A program made the translations under genes and the position numbers. From Mactra quadrangularis (Eukaryota; Mollusca; Bivalvia; Venerida; Mactridae): a stretch of 64,000 nucleotides of DNA. Below the pieces are notes generated by a model, which ran no database searches, was not told where the DNA came from, and was given only the letters and a program-made list of their open reading frames with translations. The stretch lies in assembly GCA_025267735.1 (NCBI GenBank), contig CM046309.1:34199202-34263201 (forward strand). Direction: 5' to 3'. This document shows, piece after piece, positions 22,101 to 45,200 of this stretch (position 1 is its first letter; each line of letters opens with the position of its first letter).

Positions 22101-23906
22101 TAATAGTGCATTATGGGAATTCTAAGAAATGTTCATGTAAAATGCCTTACTGAATTGTGCCAATTTGATTGGTTGAGAGTTGGTCATGTGATAGTCCATG
22201 AAAAAGTGATAGTGACCTGAAAATGTGATATAGAATGACAATCTAATAATCTTATTTCATTGAGGTGTAGATAAAAGTTGAAGTTTTTTAGCTGTAAAAA
22301 GTGATATTTATTTGTAAAAACTTTGCAAAAGTGATTTGTTTTCTTTTCTCATAGAAAGGTGTTAGCAAAACATATTAGAAAGTGTAACTTTAGGGTTTTG
22401 TGATTAAACTATAGTTCATTTTAGTTGAGTATATAATGTAACACTAATCAGCTTCTGCATTGGTCACCATGTTTTTATGGACCATTAGAATTGTTTTTGT
22501 CAGTGCCATTTAAAGGTAAAAAGATGCAGCAGACATCTAAAACTGTGAATTATGAATTGACTAGTCATTCAAGGGTGTTTCAGAGAAGAGAATTGTTCGG
22601 AAGGTCTGAAACAATTCAAAGTACATGACAAATTGTTTGGATAAAGGGTCTGCCCCTGAGTACTTTATAGCTTTTGGCATACTTCATTTCATTTGATTGC
22701 TATATTATTTTGTGAACTTAATGGTAGAATAGTGTATGTTTTAGATTAATGATGTCAATAGTGTTTTGTTTATTGATAAATTGAATCTATGGTTTGATAT
22801 GTTGACCCAAGGAGCCATTAAGAAAATATTGTTAGTTTTCAATATTGTATTCAACTAACATAATATATAAGGATTAAATTAAATCTGTTATTGGTTTGCA
22901 TGTTAGCATAATAATTTTGTTTAAAAATTTCTATGCTCAGTGGAAAATTATGATTATTTTGTTGCATAACCTTATTTTCAAGGTTATACATGTATGTTGC
23001 AATGTGTTTATATATAATTTATATGAAGGTATTGAATAAAATTCACCTCAAATTATACAAGCAGTTCTTATATTTATTTGTTTGTTTTAAATTAACATTG
23101 TATTAAAACTCATTAAAATCTGACTACTCAAACATTCCTCTATACATCTGCTGCTGCAAATCTGAAAGTTTTTATATACCGTACTGTGCTCTTTTATCGC
23201 CCCCACCCTAATTATCACCCCAGATGGTACAGGCGATTGTCAAGATTCATGGGTTGATTGACACCTAAGAGAACAACATTAAGTGATGCAATAAATACAG
23301 TTTGGGCCAATTCAGAAATACTCTATCTTTCTAAAACAATGAATGTAATGTTTGTAATATAAGAAGTTTGGTTGGGTGAAGTAAAAATACGCAACAGTCA
23401 GAGATCTTGCTGTTACATTAGTGAACTGATGAACAAGATCTATTACATAGAAGAGAAATTTTGATGATAATCAATGAATAAATAAAACCCCATTCCTCTT
23501 TGAAACAGTTGGTAATGTCCAATTTTAAGAGTAAGCGCAAGAGCTAAATGCTTTTTATGTCATATTAAGAAAACACCCCTATTACTTATAAATAATAAAA
23601 GCATATTTTGGCTGAAGAAGGGGGTGGTTTTCAAAGTATAACAAAGCTACGTGAATTTTTCATCTAGAAGTATTATTATTGTATGAGTACATAGTGGCCA
23701 TTCATCTCCTTATTTAGAAAATTGAAGTGATCCAGAACAGGGACTTTGAGTACTTTGATTTTGTAGACGAAATAGTGAATGTCACGCAGAAGTAGTTATT
23801 ACGATTCACCGAAATAAAAATGGAGGAAACTGGAACATAAACATTATTAAAGAAATGCAAATACTGATGGATTTCGCAAGGAATATCAAGTATTCTCTCA
23901 CAGATC
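22101..23906. other. MLYCD 3' UTR and spacer to the ZC3H12-like gene
   Basis: A plausible polyadenylation hexamer AATAAA is at 23035-23040, which would give MLYCD a 3' UTR of about 940 nt. The remaining ~850 bp to the next start codon should contain the next gene's promoter or 5' UTR. No other coding signal. Confidence 0.5.
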
Positions 23907-34515
<10,609 letters not shown>

Positions 34516-35729
34516 AGAAAGTTTTTACTTTTACATTTTTTAACCAAGTGCTTTTGTTGAACCATGTTTTTCACATATTTAATGATCTGTTAAGGGTATT
34601 TCATGATATATGATATTATTATACTAGTGCTTCTCTGTATTTGATCAGTTTTATGTCTCTTTTAGAATCATTGTGTTATAAGTTATTTTATTACTGATTC
34701 ACCCTGAGAGCTAATCATTGATAGAGTGAGAATGTATTATACAGGCACTAGAATTGAAGTCTGAGTTCTGTTGTTGTGTTGAACAAAATCTAGCATTTCT
34801 AAGAGGTTTTTTTATTGATTTACTGTGACTGTTAAAAAGTCACCGTCAAGCACAAGTTTGACATTGTCTTTCTTTGCTAAGCATATAATTATTATGATTA
34901 TAGAAAGAATCCTAACATATTTTATTGTACTTTTTAGTACATTTTTGCTCTACATAATGATGCATGATGCATTTTTTTACTATGAAATTTTTATGCTGTC
35001 TCAAAAATCTCAAACTTAAGTTTATCAATTTAATTGAAATAGACTAGCTGTTGTTATATGTATAGAGTTTTGCTATCACAATGATATCATATTTTATGAA
35101 ACAAAGTGTACATAGAAAATTGTACATATTTTATATTTTTATCTTTCTATTTTTAAGAAACATTTCATCTTGATCTGAAAGAAATCATAGTTCATGTTTT
35201 ATTCTTATTAATTTAACCATTATGGTTAAGGTTTTAAAAAATGTTTACTTTGTTTTTGATATAATTTTGCCTGTAGGAAGAAAATATTTATTGGTGAATG
35301 ACTCTTGTTTAGTGATTGAGAGATTCCAGAATTGAACCCCAAAAGGGTCACAGCTAATTTTGAGTTTTGCTCCAAGACCATAGTAATTCAATAGTTTACA
35401 ATTGGTGGTAAAAACTTTTTTGTTAGTTTTTGATACAGGTTCATTCAAATTAATGCAAGATTTATTTCAGACTACTAGAAGACATTTACCTACATGTTTG
35501 TATATGTTCATACTTCATATTATGTTTCTTGCCTTTTTATAATGCTCTGAAGATAATTTATAATTGATTTTACTAAGGTCGGTCGAAAGCCAATTTCAAA
35601 GTAAAAAATAAAAATTCTGTGATTAGTTATTGTGTTGGGAGCCATAGAACTTCAGATAAATTATTTCTATGTTGTAATTTTTATTTCTGTAGTAAACCTA
35701 GTTGTGGCTATTCTTTGAATAACGATGTA

Positions 35730-35889
35730 GAGGATATTCACTAATTTTGGTGTAAGATCAGTTTTTTCTTCTCTGATTGAGCTCGGACAATATATTTTGA
35801 AGAGTGATGCGGCCAAGGTTGGAAGCATTATTTTCTTTACTTGCAAGTTGAAACAAAAGCAATCTTATTCCAAAATTTTGGATGTCCTC
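35730..35889. repeat. Dispersed fold-back family (GGTGTAAGAT type), copy 2
   Basis: Runs from GAGGATATTCACTAATTTTG to the inverted CCAAAATTTTGGATGTCCTC, enclosing GGTGTAAGATCAG. The same family as 16612-16760 and 56165-56330. If the ZC3H12-like transcript runs this far, the repeat lies in its 3' UTR. Confidence 0.55.
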
Positions 35890-36139
35890 TGTAAAGAAAT
35901 CATTTTACTAACAATATTATATTTATATAATAAATGTTGTTGGAGTATGTTACATCACCAGTTAGGTGATTATTACGGTACCTCAATTGTTCTGAGGCTT
36001 AAAATCTTAACCCTTACTCTGTCATTGAAGAAACTATCCTGTTTTATTTGATGAGCTGCAAGACTACACCAATCATGGGTTGATTCATTATGTTGATCAC
36101 ACTATTAAAACAATTTTCATTGCTGTTTTTGGAAGGGGC

Positions 36140-36360
36140 CATATCAGGGTACCAGACTGAGTTATCTATTATGATGTTGGACTGGTAATCATTGTATAGC
36201 TAGCTCCATGTTGGTTTGAATCCCATCAAAAACCTGTCCCGTTGCTTCCTTGAGCACGAAATATTATCCTACAAGCTCAGTACTGGGGGACCTGGAAGTG
36301 GATTTGAAAGTGATTAATCTAAGTTGTAAGAACTTGTTTTACAATCGATGCTAAAATAAT
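36140..36360 (+). mobile_element. tRNA-derived SINE, copy 1
   Basis: A degenerate tRNA-like head ends in GGTTTGAATCCC (B-box-like, about 36214-36225). It is followed by a body with CTGGGGGACCTGGAAG and AAAGTGATTAATC..AGTTGTAAGAACTTGTTT. The same body occurs at 42450-42712 (minus) and 53866-54080. Confidence 0.6.
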
Positions 36361-36996
36361 TTAGTATAAATATAAACATCTACAAACTGAGCCAGTCAGA
36401 TTAAAAATACTGCAAACTCTCAAACAAGTTACTTGATAATCTGGTCATGTCCTACTAAAAGCAGATTATTAATTTCAAATGTAAAGGTTTATAAATATTT
36501 TACTACCAGTGGTATTTTTTGTTCACTTGTGAACTTATGCTTACAAATTAAAACTTCAGCCCATATTTGTGATATGGTGAAACATTGATAACTGTAGATT
36601 ATTTTTTTAATTTGATGGAATCTGTTGGTTTTAGAAATGAATAATTTATTATGTTTTCGGAAGGAACCAATATTTAAACAACTGAAATAGTTAAACTACA
36701 TGTATCTCTTAATTTATACAAATCTGGTTTCACTCTTAATTTTGATCACTATTATTTGAAGTATTTTACATAATATATGAAATTGTAAAATAGATAATTG
36801 TATTATAGAATTGTAATTTTGTTTTATTTGGTGGAAATATTTTCATTGGGTATTATATTGTTTTTATTATTTCTACTTATATATGTATTAATTAATGAAT
36901 TGTCTTTTATTAGTTACAAATACATGTATACTGTACATTTTTATGATGTGAGGATATTTCAATCCTAAATATATATAGTTTGGTGGAAACCTATTT

Positions 36997-37767
36997 TTAG
37001 CTCGACTTTACGTAGTAATGTAGAGCTCTCCTACTCGCCCCAGCGTCGGCGTCGGCGTCCGCGTCCACCTTTCTGATTAAAGTTTTTGTGCAGTAAAATA
37101 CTTTCTTCTATATCTTTGTTATTTCTTAAGATATTAACTTCAAACTTTAAATATATGTTCCTTACTATCAACCACATCTCATGTGACAAGGTATATAACT
37201 TCAAACACATTTCTTTCAGAATTATCTCCCCTTGAACTGATTAAAGTTTTTGTGCACAGATTAAAGTTTTTGTGCAGTAAAATACTTTCTCCTATATCTT
37301 TGTTATTTCTTAAGATATTAACTTCAAACTTTAAATATATGCTTCTATTATCAACCACATCTCATGTGACAAGGTGTATAACTCCAAATATATTTTTTCA
37401 GAATTATCTCCCCTTGAACTTAGAGTTTTCTTTAAAAAGTGTTCGTTTTTACTGCAACTGTTTTATTTCTGTAGGTATTGACTTCAAACTTTAAATGTAC
37501 ATTCCTTATTATCAACCACATCTCATGTGACAAGGTGTATAACTCCAAATATATTTTTTCAGAATTATCTCCCCTTGAAATTTAAAAAATGTTTGTTTTT
37601 ACTGCAACTGTTTTATTTCTTAAGGTATTGACTTCAAACTTAAAATATATGTTTCTTATTATCAACCACATCTCATGTGACTAGGTTTATAACTCCTTAT
37701 ACATATTTTTTACTCCTGTGACAAACACTAACTAAGTCGAGCATGCTGTCTCCTCTGACAGCTCTTG
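36997..37767 (+). mobile_element. Helentron-like (HINE) element, family A, copy 1
   Basis: Left end TTAGCTCGACTTTACG is complementary to the right AAGTCGAGC (37735-37742). Next comes a GTCGGC/GTCC microsatellite (about 37043-37068), then three to four diverged tandem core units (TTAAGATATTAACTTCAAAC ... CATCTCATGTGACAAGG ... TTATCTCCCCTTGAAC). The element closes with a 3' hairpin GCTGTC..GACAGC (37745-37762) and CTTGTTT. A second copy is at 54894-55770. No protein is encoded; the small frame at 37183-37494 is repeat. Confidence 0.7.
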
Positions 37768-38169
37768 TTTATCGTAGATCTAAGTATTTTTTACTTTTTT
37801 TGTTTGTATATTGAAACAAAAGTCACTTAGTTAGAATCTGAATTACAATGTAATTTCACATTAGTTATAGGTAACCTTTAGTTTGTATGCAAAAACATTT
37901 ATTTCTTTTCATGAACAAACTAATTTTGAATTACCTATTAAATTAAGAATTCATTCGTTGTTTTTTTTAGATAATTTATTTTGTTACTTCTTGTTTTATT
38001 TTTTAATGTTTTTTTTTATTCAAATATATACATGTATATTATTGTAAATATTTAAAAGTTTAGGTAGACATGCTATTGGTTTGGTAAAGGTTCTTTTTTT
38101 CTGCAACTTACCCTTAAATTGTAAATATTTTGTAGTTTCTCATTAAATCTGACAACTAATGATCCACTA

Positions 38170-38395
38170 CATTTCTTCTACATAATCATCATTATCATCT
38201 GTTTTAGTTTATACAGGCTGTGGATTAATCTTTTGGCAAGCGTGAGGCCTGTCTGTCTCGTCTGGATTGGAGTCCTCTCCATGACTGGCGGTCCTGAGGG
38301 TTGGTGTCGTCCATTTGAAGTTCTAGTCGATCACACTTGACCAGGTTCTCCCAGGTTAATTTTGGTCTGCCTAGGCCTCGGTGCGCTAAAGATGT
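38170..38395 (-). mobile_element. LINE ORF2 C-terminal fragment and 3' tail
   Basis: Read on the minus strand from about 38391, the frame gives GRPKLTWENLVKCDRLELQ, then DRQSWRGLQSRRDRQ and a stop. This is the GRP-x-(K/R)-x-W ... DR-x-x-WR signature found at the C-terminus of many non-LTR retrotransposon reverse transcriptase proteins. The tail that follows ends in GATGATAATGATGATT, a microsatellite-like 3' end as in CR1/L2-type elements. Strongly 5'-truncated, and the frame is intact only over about 55 codons. Confidence 0.75.
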
Positions 38396-38740
38396 AATTA
38401 AAATATAATTGAAGTACTGGTTAAAATAGAACAGTATCCACTTATATAACTTAGTAGCTGGTTAAGTAGCTTGTATTACAAAAAAATCCAATTCGTAGGC
38501 TTAGAGCAAAACGGTCGTAATTCACACTTCTTTATAGTGGATTACAAACACTGCGCTAAGCCTGCAATTTAAAAAACTGAGGAAGTTTTATCAAAAAAAT
38601 ATTGCAACAGCAATTATAGTACTTAAATACAGTAAAAAATATGAAGATTTACATTGTAATATGGGCGATGTTTTTTATCACCGGTGCCCATATTAATTGG
38701 AACAAATGGTATGTCGGTGGGTTGTAATACAATATATTTT

Positions 38741-39199
38741 TTAGCTCACAGGAGTAGTGTGCTTGAGGTGAGCAACTGTGGGCAGCCTATCTGATGTGTG
38801 TTATTGCATATGACCATCCATTGTCAATTATTCCTTGTCAGAAACCATGAAGCGGTCAGTTTGTAAATTTTGCATGTAGCATCACCTGAGGGTTCTTAAC
38901 AAAAATAGTTTTGATTATGCTCCTGGGGTCAATACTGATCCTGCCCTAGAGGTCAACATATTGAAATAAGGAAATCTTTCTAAACTGTCTGTAAAACTGT
39001 AAGGCCTAGAGCTTTGATAGTTGGCATCACCTTAATGTCCTCTACAAAGTTTGTGAACATTATGCTCCTGGGGTTAAAATTGGCCCTGCTTCAAGTGTCA
39101 GTTTTCATACAGCTGAATGTGGAAGCATTATTCTTTAGTGTCAGATGACCTTAGAATCTAGATCTTAGGTGAGCGGTCAGGGTCTTCAGGACCCTCTTA
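38741..39199 (+). mobile_element. Helentron-like (HINE) element, family E (degenerate)
   Basis: Left TTAGCTCAC with an inverted GTGAGC at 38768-38773. The right end has GGTGAGC (39168-39174), again complementary to the left. The 3' hairpin GGGTC-TTCA-GGACCC is followed by TCTTATAT, a worn version of the CTTGTTT end of its relatives. Confidence 0.5.
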
Positions 39200-41490
39200 T
39201 ATAATGTTGGTGAAGGGTAAATTCTTGCCTTAGTTTAGAGTTATACATAATGTTCAATTTCATATAATCTTTCATGTTTTATTTCAACTATATTTGTAAT
39301 GTCAATGTTTGTTTTAAATATTTGATGCTTTAGAATTCTTATTTTTATATAATTTCTTAAAGTGTATACTGTAAATCTATACCTGAAGATGTTTATACTT
39401 GACAAAACAATGAACAAGTTTGTATATTGATCATATCAAAAGGCTTTACTTGATTAACATATAATTCATCATTTACTGTGCTCTATGACTTTGTTACTCA
39501 ACATTTTACTTATGAAGAATATCTTATGTCATTGTAAAAGTAGTTGATCATTGGAATCTCAATCATTTTAAGTCCTTGCTTGTATTTTCTGTTGAGCATT
39601 AAATTTTTTTTAAGTCATGATTAGTCATGTGAGTCAAATTGCAGTGACACATTCTTACAGGATTTCTTTATGTTGTGGACTGTGGTCATTAGAATGTAGG
39701 ATTTCTCCTGTCGTACATATATTAGTTAAGATTTTTGCCTGTAAATTATTGGATTTTTATCAGAAAAAATATTTTATCAAGTAACGTATTGTCAGATGTA
39801 GCTTTATACATTATAATTCTTTCTTTCTTACTATGTTACTTTTAACCTGTGATGTACTCCTCGCATTCCTATTACCAGACATTTTATGGACATTTTCAGT
39901 GAAAACGTTAATGTTTATTTTTGACACCGATTTTCTGATCAATTCAGATGCATGAATGATTATTTTTTAGGGGCGGCTCCTTGACTTCTAGTGGGTCTAA
40001 ACTTAAGAACCACATTATACACTGTTTTCAGAATGACAAAGCAGATTACGGGTATTTTGTGGAAATTTCTTGGAAGGGTCTGGATCCCCTGCTAGATCCG
40101 CCTATGCTTTTAAAATGTCCATTTTTTATTGAACTGTCTGGTGAATATGTATGCGGGAAGTAAGTCTTCTATTAACTAAATACTAACTGAATAGACAATT
40201 GTCTATTTATAACATTTATTACATTTGATGATTTATAATCATAATGTGACATTGGTAGTAAGTTTATTTACATTTACTAACATCATATATTGCTCTGGTA
40301 GCATATTTTTATCTCAATATTAACTCTAATACATTTCTGTTATGTAATTGTCTAGTCTTTATGTATGCTTGTTGAAATAAAACACATGGAAATAATATAT
40401 TGTTAAAGTGGTTTGTCTTGTCTTGAGAAATAAATTGATTTAAAAAAATATGATTTCCAATGGATTACTGGGAGTTTTCTGTGAAATTAACTTGTGGTCT
40501 GAGGATATTATTTTTCCACTCATGACTAAAGTATTGCTACAGTCAGTCAACCTATTACCTACGATCAATGAACAGGCCTAGATCTCTGAAACGAAGCTTT
40601 TAGCCAGGTACTATAAGCACATTTACATATATACGTTAAACTGTCAACAATTTGACAATACTTTAACAGTGTGCTAAGAGAGATAGAGTTATGACAGAGA
40701 AGTGATAGTATAAAGTAGTATAAAGTTAGAAGTTATAGAGTCAGGCAAGAAAATAATGGCAAATGCATAAAAGAGGTATAAAAGATAGAAATAAAGAAGA
40801 AAGTGTATCCAGCAACCACTAATTATAAAGGGTTGCTGGACAGAAGTCCCCATTTAAAAGGTCAATTTTGAGAGCCCACTCTTGCCAAAGAGTGGGCCTC
40901 AGCAACTGCTGCTGGTAGATTGTTCACATACTTTGGCCAGAAAAAATGAAGCCAATGGTGAGTATCCAGATATTTTTAACTGGGTGGGTGCTTATTCATT
41001 TGCTTAGAGTAACTAACCTGTGACCCGTGAAAAACATTAAATTTATGCTCAGATTTGTGCCTTTTCTACTCTCAAGGGCAGTAATTCTAGACGTAAACGG
41101 TAAAGCGTCGGGTTTTAGTATCAACCTTATCTTGCAAAGGGGAGTAACTCGTCCTAGACGACTGAAGGTTGGCACTGCATTTTTTTGTGTAAACATTGCA
41201 TTTTCTGTTTAAAATTTTTAAGTATTATAAGGTTTATTCTATTATTTTATCTTTTAAATAAATGTGTGTGAAAGTTTTTATTCATTTAATTCAAGGATTT
41301 TTGTAAGACTTTAACTCTGGGCTTGTACATATATTCGGACAATAATTTTCGGATATTGTGATTGTTTCATAGGCAATTATTGAATACTTTTTGTTTATAC
41401 AATTTACAATTCATCGCTTACTTAACCAATCCTTCAAATATATGTCGTCAGTTTGTAGTGTGTAATGCAAAAGCTAATTATTATGTTTTT
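39200..41490. other. Non-coding interval with two small hairpins
   Basis: No convincing gene. A 60-codon frame at 39981-40163 has an acceptor-like start and a donor-like end but no recognisable domain. Hairpins CCAGCAACC/GGTTGCTGG (40809-40839) and GCCCACTCTT/AAGAGTGGGC (about 40871-40894) lie close together. An AATAAA is near 40376. Confidence 0.4.
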
Positions 41491-41591
41491 TAATGAGAGG
41501 CTGGGGGGAATTATAACAAATTGTTTCACATGACATGTATCATACATGTCATGTGAAACAATTTGTTATAAGTCCCCCCAGCCTCTCATTA
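41491..41591. repeat. Near-perfect 101 bp palindrome (hairpin 1 of a pair)
   Basis: Runs from TAATGAGAGGCTGGGGGG to CCCCCCAGCCTCTCATTA. The inner stem AACAAATTGTTTCACATGAC is matched exactly on the other arm. Only a few bases separate the arms. Confidence 0.9.
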
Positions 41592-41670
41592 TCTTACACT
41601 GATAATTGACTGCAAAACACGTGCATACATGATGTATGCCCGTGTTTTGCAGTCAATTATCAGTGTAAGA
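41592..41670. repeat. Near-perfect 79 bp palindrome (hairpin 2 of a pair)
   Basis: TCTTACACTGATAATTGACT is matched inverted at 41651-41670. The stem continues through GCAAAACACG to a short loop around CATGATGTATG. It abuts the previous palindrome with no spacer, and the sequences are unrelated. Confidence 0.9.
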
Positions 41671-41882
41671 GGCATAGATAACATGATGTTAATTCCCTGC
41701 TGTTCTCTTGGCGCCATGTTATTTAGCAAGCTTTAAATTGAAACAGGGGATCTTGATTGAAATCTTAACAGTGAAAGATCATGCTCTTCCTAAAAAGTAG
41801 GCATTAATGTTGAATTTCCTCTATATAGGGAGTTGTTGGCTTCTTTAGTTTTAATAGGAAGTAATGGTGAAACAAAATGCAG

Positions 41883-41985
41883 TTAACTAGAGTTTGGCTA
41901 GCCCTAAGGGTTGTCTAAGATTATGGAACTCCAGTAATTCTAACTCTGAGGCTAGACTTACCGTACTATAACTCTAGCCACTGCC
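41883..41985. mobile_element. Diverged terminus related to the 24.6-26.4 kb fold-back element
   Basis: TTGTCTAAGATTATGGAACT ... ACTCTAGCCACTGCC aligns end-to-end with the right terminus of the 24581-26436 element, with scattered substitutions. Only one end is visible, so this is a relic. Confidence 0.6.
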
Positions 41986-42246
41986 GAAGCAAAAGTGCTT
42001 AGAAAGGCTGGTAATGTTCACAGAAGTGTAAAATCCATATAAATAAAATGGAAACAGATGATCTACTATAGATTGAGATTAGATATTAACTTATTATAGT
42101 TTAAATAGCATACATCTAATGAATTAGATTAATCACAACTAATTAGTACCGATACTAAAGACAATTTTTCTATTTCAAAAATGTCATTGAAATTATTATA
42201 TGTATTTTATAGTTTGTTCTTATTCTTTTCCTTAGCAGGCTTGAAG

Positions 42247-45200
42247 ATGGGTTTATGGGCATGGTTCAAGAGTCTAACCATTGTACACCTCTTGATGGGA
42301 TATATTTTCCTAGCCAGTGGTTTTCTTGTTAGTATTCTGATGCTGCTTGGCATGGTTATATGGCCATTTAGTAAAACATGGTACAGAAAATATGCTTACT
42401 TCCTATCATATGCTCTATGGAGTCGTGAGTAGTTTTAATTATTTTACTCAGTGTATGATAATAATAGCCTGCTGTGGCAAGAGTTTATACAGTTTTATTT
42501 TAGCTTGATTTTGAAACAAGTTCTTACAACTTTGATTAATCACTTTTGAGTCCCCATCCTTTATTCCCAGTTCTGAGCTAGTATGATCAATTTCCTTGCA
42601 TGAAGAATCCACTAGGTAGGTTTTGGATGGGATTCGAACTAACATGAAGCTGGTTATCCAATGATAACAAATTCAATGTGGTAACCACTTGGCCACAACT
42701 ACTCCTTCTGTAGTAACAATTATATAAACTTACTAATTAATGAGCACAGGAAGATTTTTAACCAGCTATTATACATCGCAATCTTTTTTTTTTAAAAATG
42801 ATCAATAAATGTTTGCATGTTTGTTGAAATTTTCATTTTTTTCATGATTAAATATTTAATACCACATTAAATAAAAAACCCAGTATGACAAAATCTTTTA
42901 ATCATCGTCCAAATCAAATGTATTGTGTATCTGTATCATTGCATCTACTTTATTTATTTTAGAGTTTTCATTTCTTGCACATTGGTGGTCACAAGCAGAA
43001 TGTCAGTTATATATCTCACCTGAAGATCAACAAATGTTAGGAAAGGAACATTCAGTTTGTATGGTAAATCATACATATGAGATTGATTGGCTTATGGCTT
43101 GGATGATGGCTGAAAGACATGGAATGCTGGGTGTAAGTTGATATAGTCAGTCACTCCTACAAGTTACAGTTGGATGTCATAAGCACCTGCTTAGATTTCT
43201 GTCTTAGTGGGTCAAAAAATATTTGTTGGGACCAGGTGGCAAGTAGGCTTAGAATAGTTACTGTTCTGAGCTTATGATACACTATCTGCAGAGTAGTGTA
43301 TGTTTAGAAATAACTTGTTGGCCAACCAATCAGTTTATAACTAATGTTTGAATTACATTTTTGACTCATTGTAAAATTATGTCAGTAATTTACAATACAA
43401 ATATGAAAATACCATGCATAATAAACATTTATTCACTGGTGTGAAGTTTTGACTTATATATTTTCAAGTCTATCTAGATTGTTAGCTATCTAGGTCTAAT
43501 GATATGTTACAGTATTTAAAAGGTCTTTCTCACATAAAATAGTAATTCAATACTCATACATGTCTTACCCCCTGAAAAAATTTCTTATCCCTTGATTGTA
43601 CCCTAGGAGGTATGTTTACCCTCAAGTTTAGATTGTGGATGGGAACCCTAGAGTATGACACCTCACAGTATATTTACACCATGATCAAAATTATTATGAT
43701 ACTGATATTGCCCTTAATAGAATCACTATTACATGTTATTATATTATTTGTTACATATTTTATTTAACAGGTACTATAATGTATCCTCTTTGTCAATAAA
43801 CCCTTTAGTGGTGAAAAAGAATATAAGAAATTGATTTTTCAGTCTTACCACTGAAGTTTTGAGTTAACCTTGTAACTTTTTTTGTATTTTGAGCAGAAAG
43901 TTATCATTTTGAACTACCAGTCAATAGCAAAATTTTATTGATATTTTCTCAATATTTCTTGTTTTTACTCTAAGTAAACAAAGATTTCTCAATAATCAAT
44001 ATTACATTGTTTCTTTTACAGAACACTAAGATTTATGGTAAAGACATTCTAAAATATGTACCAGTTATTGGCTGGACATGGTATTTTACTGAAAGTATAT
44101 TCTTAAAGCGAAGTTGGAATGAAGATAAGAAGATACTAACTAAATCTATATCAGAGCTAGTAACATACCCTGATCCTTTCTGGGTAACTGTAAGTATCAT
44201 ACAAACACAGGATTGAGCGTATGTAAAATATTTCCTTTGACCAAGATTACTCGTAAAATAAAAGCTTAAATTTGTTGAAAATATTCTTATTTGAATGAAT
44301 ACAATTTTCAGGTAGAGTTTTTATCTGCATATATTTATACTACTTTAATTCAAATCGGTCCCTTTACAATGGACTTTAGTACGATTTTGTGACACAAAAA
44401 GTAAATATTCATAATGACTTAGCTGTCATTATTGCTAATCTATTTAATATGTCTACCATTCAGTTCTGCTCCTTTTGTGCATTCAAAAATCTGTTATTGT
44501 TAATTTTCTTTAGCTGAACCTTTAGACGGTTGTCTGTATTTAAAATTTTAACAAATATAGGATTTTCCAACCAAATCTAATGAAAATGGGCATGTCCCTA
44601 CAAGATAGTTGCCCCTTTTAATCTGATTTTAAAACTTGTGTATATACACACCTGGAGTTATTGTTTCAAACTTACTGGTTAGTAAATAATGTCATTTTAC
44701 AATTTTAAAATATATATGTTACAAATGATAATTTACTTTTAGTTCAAGTTTGACATGCATAATGTTTCATTTGAAATAAAATTATAATTATTGTTATTAT
44801 AACTCTGATTAAAGTTTTGAATTATATCATTGTGCAAGTCAAGATTTTTGTAAAGATTGTTCATAACATATAGTTATACATGAACCTATTGTTGTATTGT
44901 ATGTATGTATTGATATGAGAATGCTGATTGAGATACTGCACATACTGCACAAGTGTAAATTTCTGTTGTGAAACTTTCTGTGGGGTTCAAATTCTGGATC
45001 CCTCCAATTGATGGTGGTTTTTTTTTTGGCAGAAAAGTTTGTTATGTGCTTACTTCTAAAATCTAAGCAGGTTTAATATCTGCAACAGTTATCTTACTCC
45101 TTCAGAAGTTTTTATGTATGCAGTATTGTAGATTGACTTAAGGCAGAATTCCCATAATAGCTGCTGTCAAACTTCGGGCGATGTCGGGTCATGTCGACAA

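Larger units (their letters stand above)
34516..36996. other. 3' UTR and downstream flank of the ZC3H12-like gene
   Basis: AT-rich, with many ATTTA motifs. AATAAA hexamers near 35606 and 35929 are candidate polyadenylation signals. Contains one dispersed fold-back and one SINE. Vertebrate Regnase mRNAs are autoregulated through 3' UTR stem-loops; I could not identify an equivalent with confidence. Confidence 0.4.

Noticed and set aside
39981..40163. Single exon of an unknown gene
   Set aside because: Acceptor-like and donor-like ends exist, but no domain is recognisable, no partner exon fits and the frame is short.
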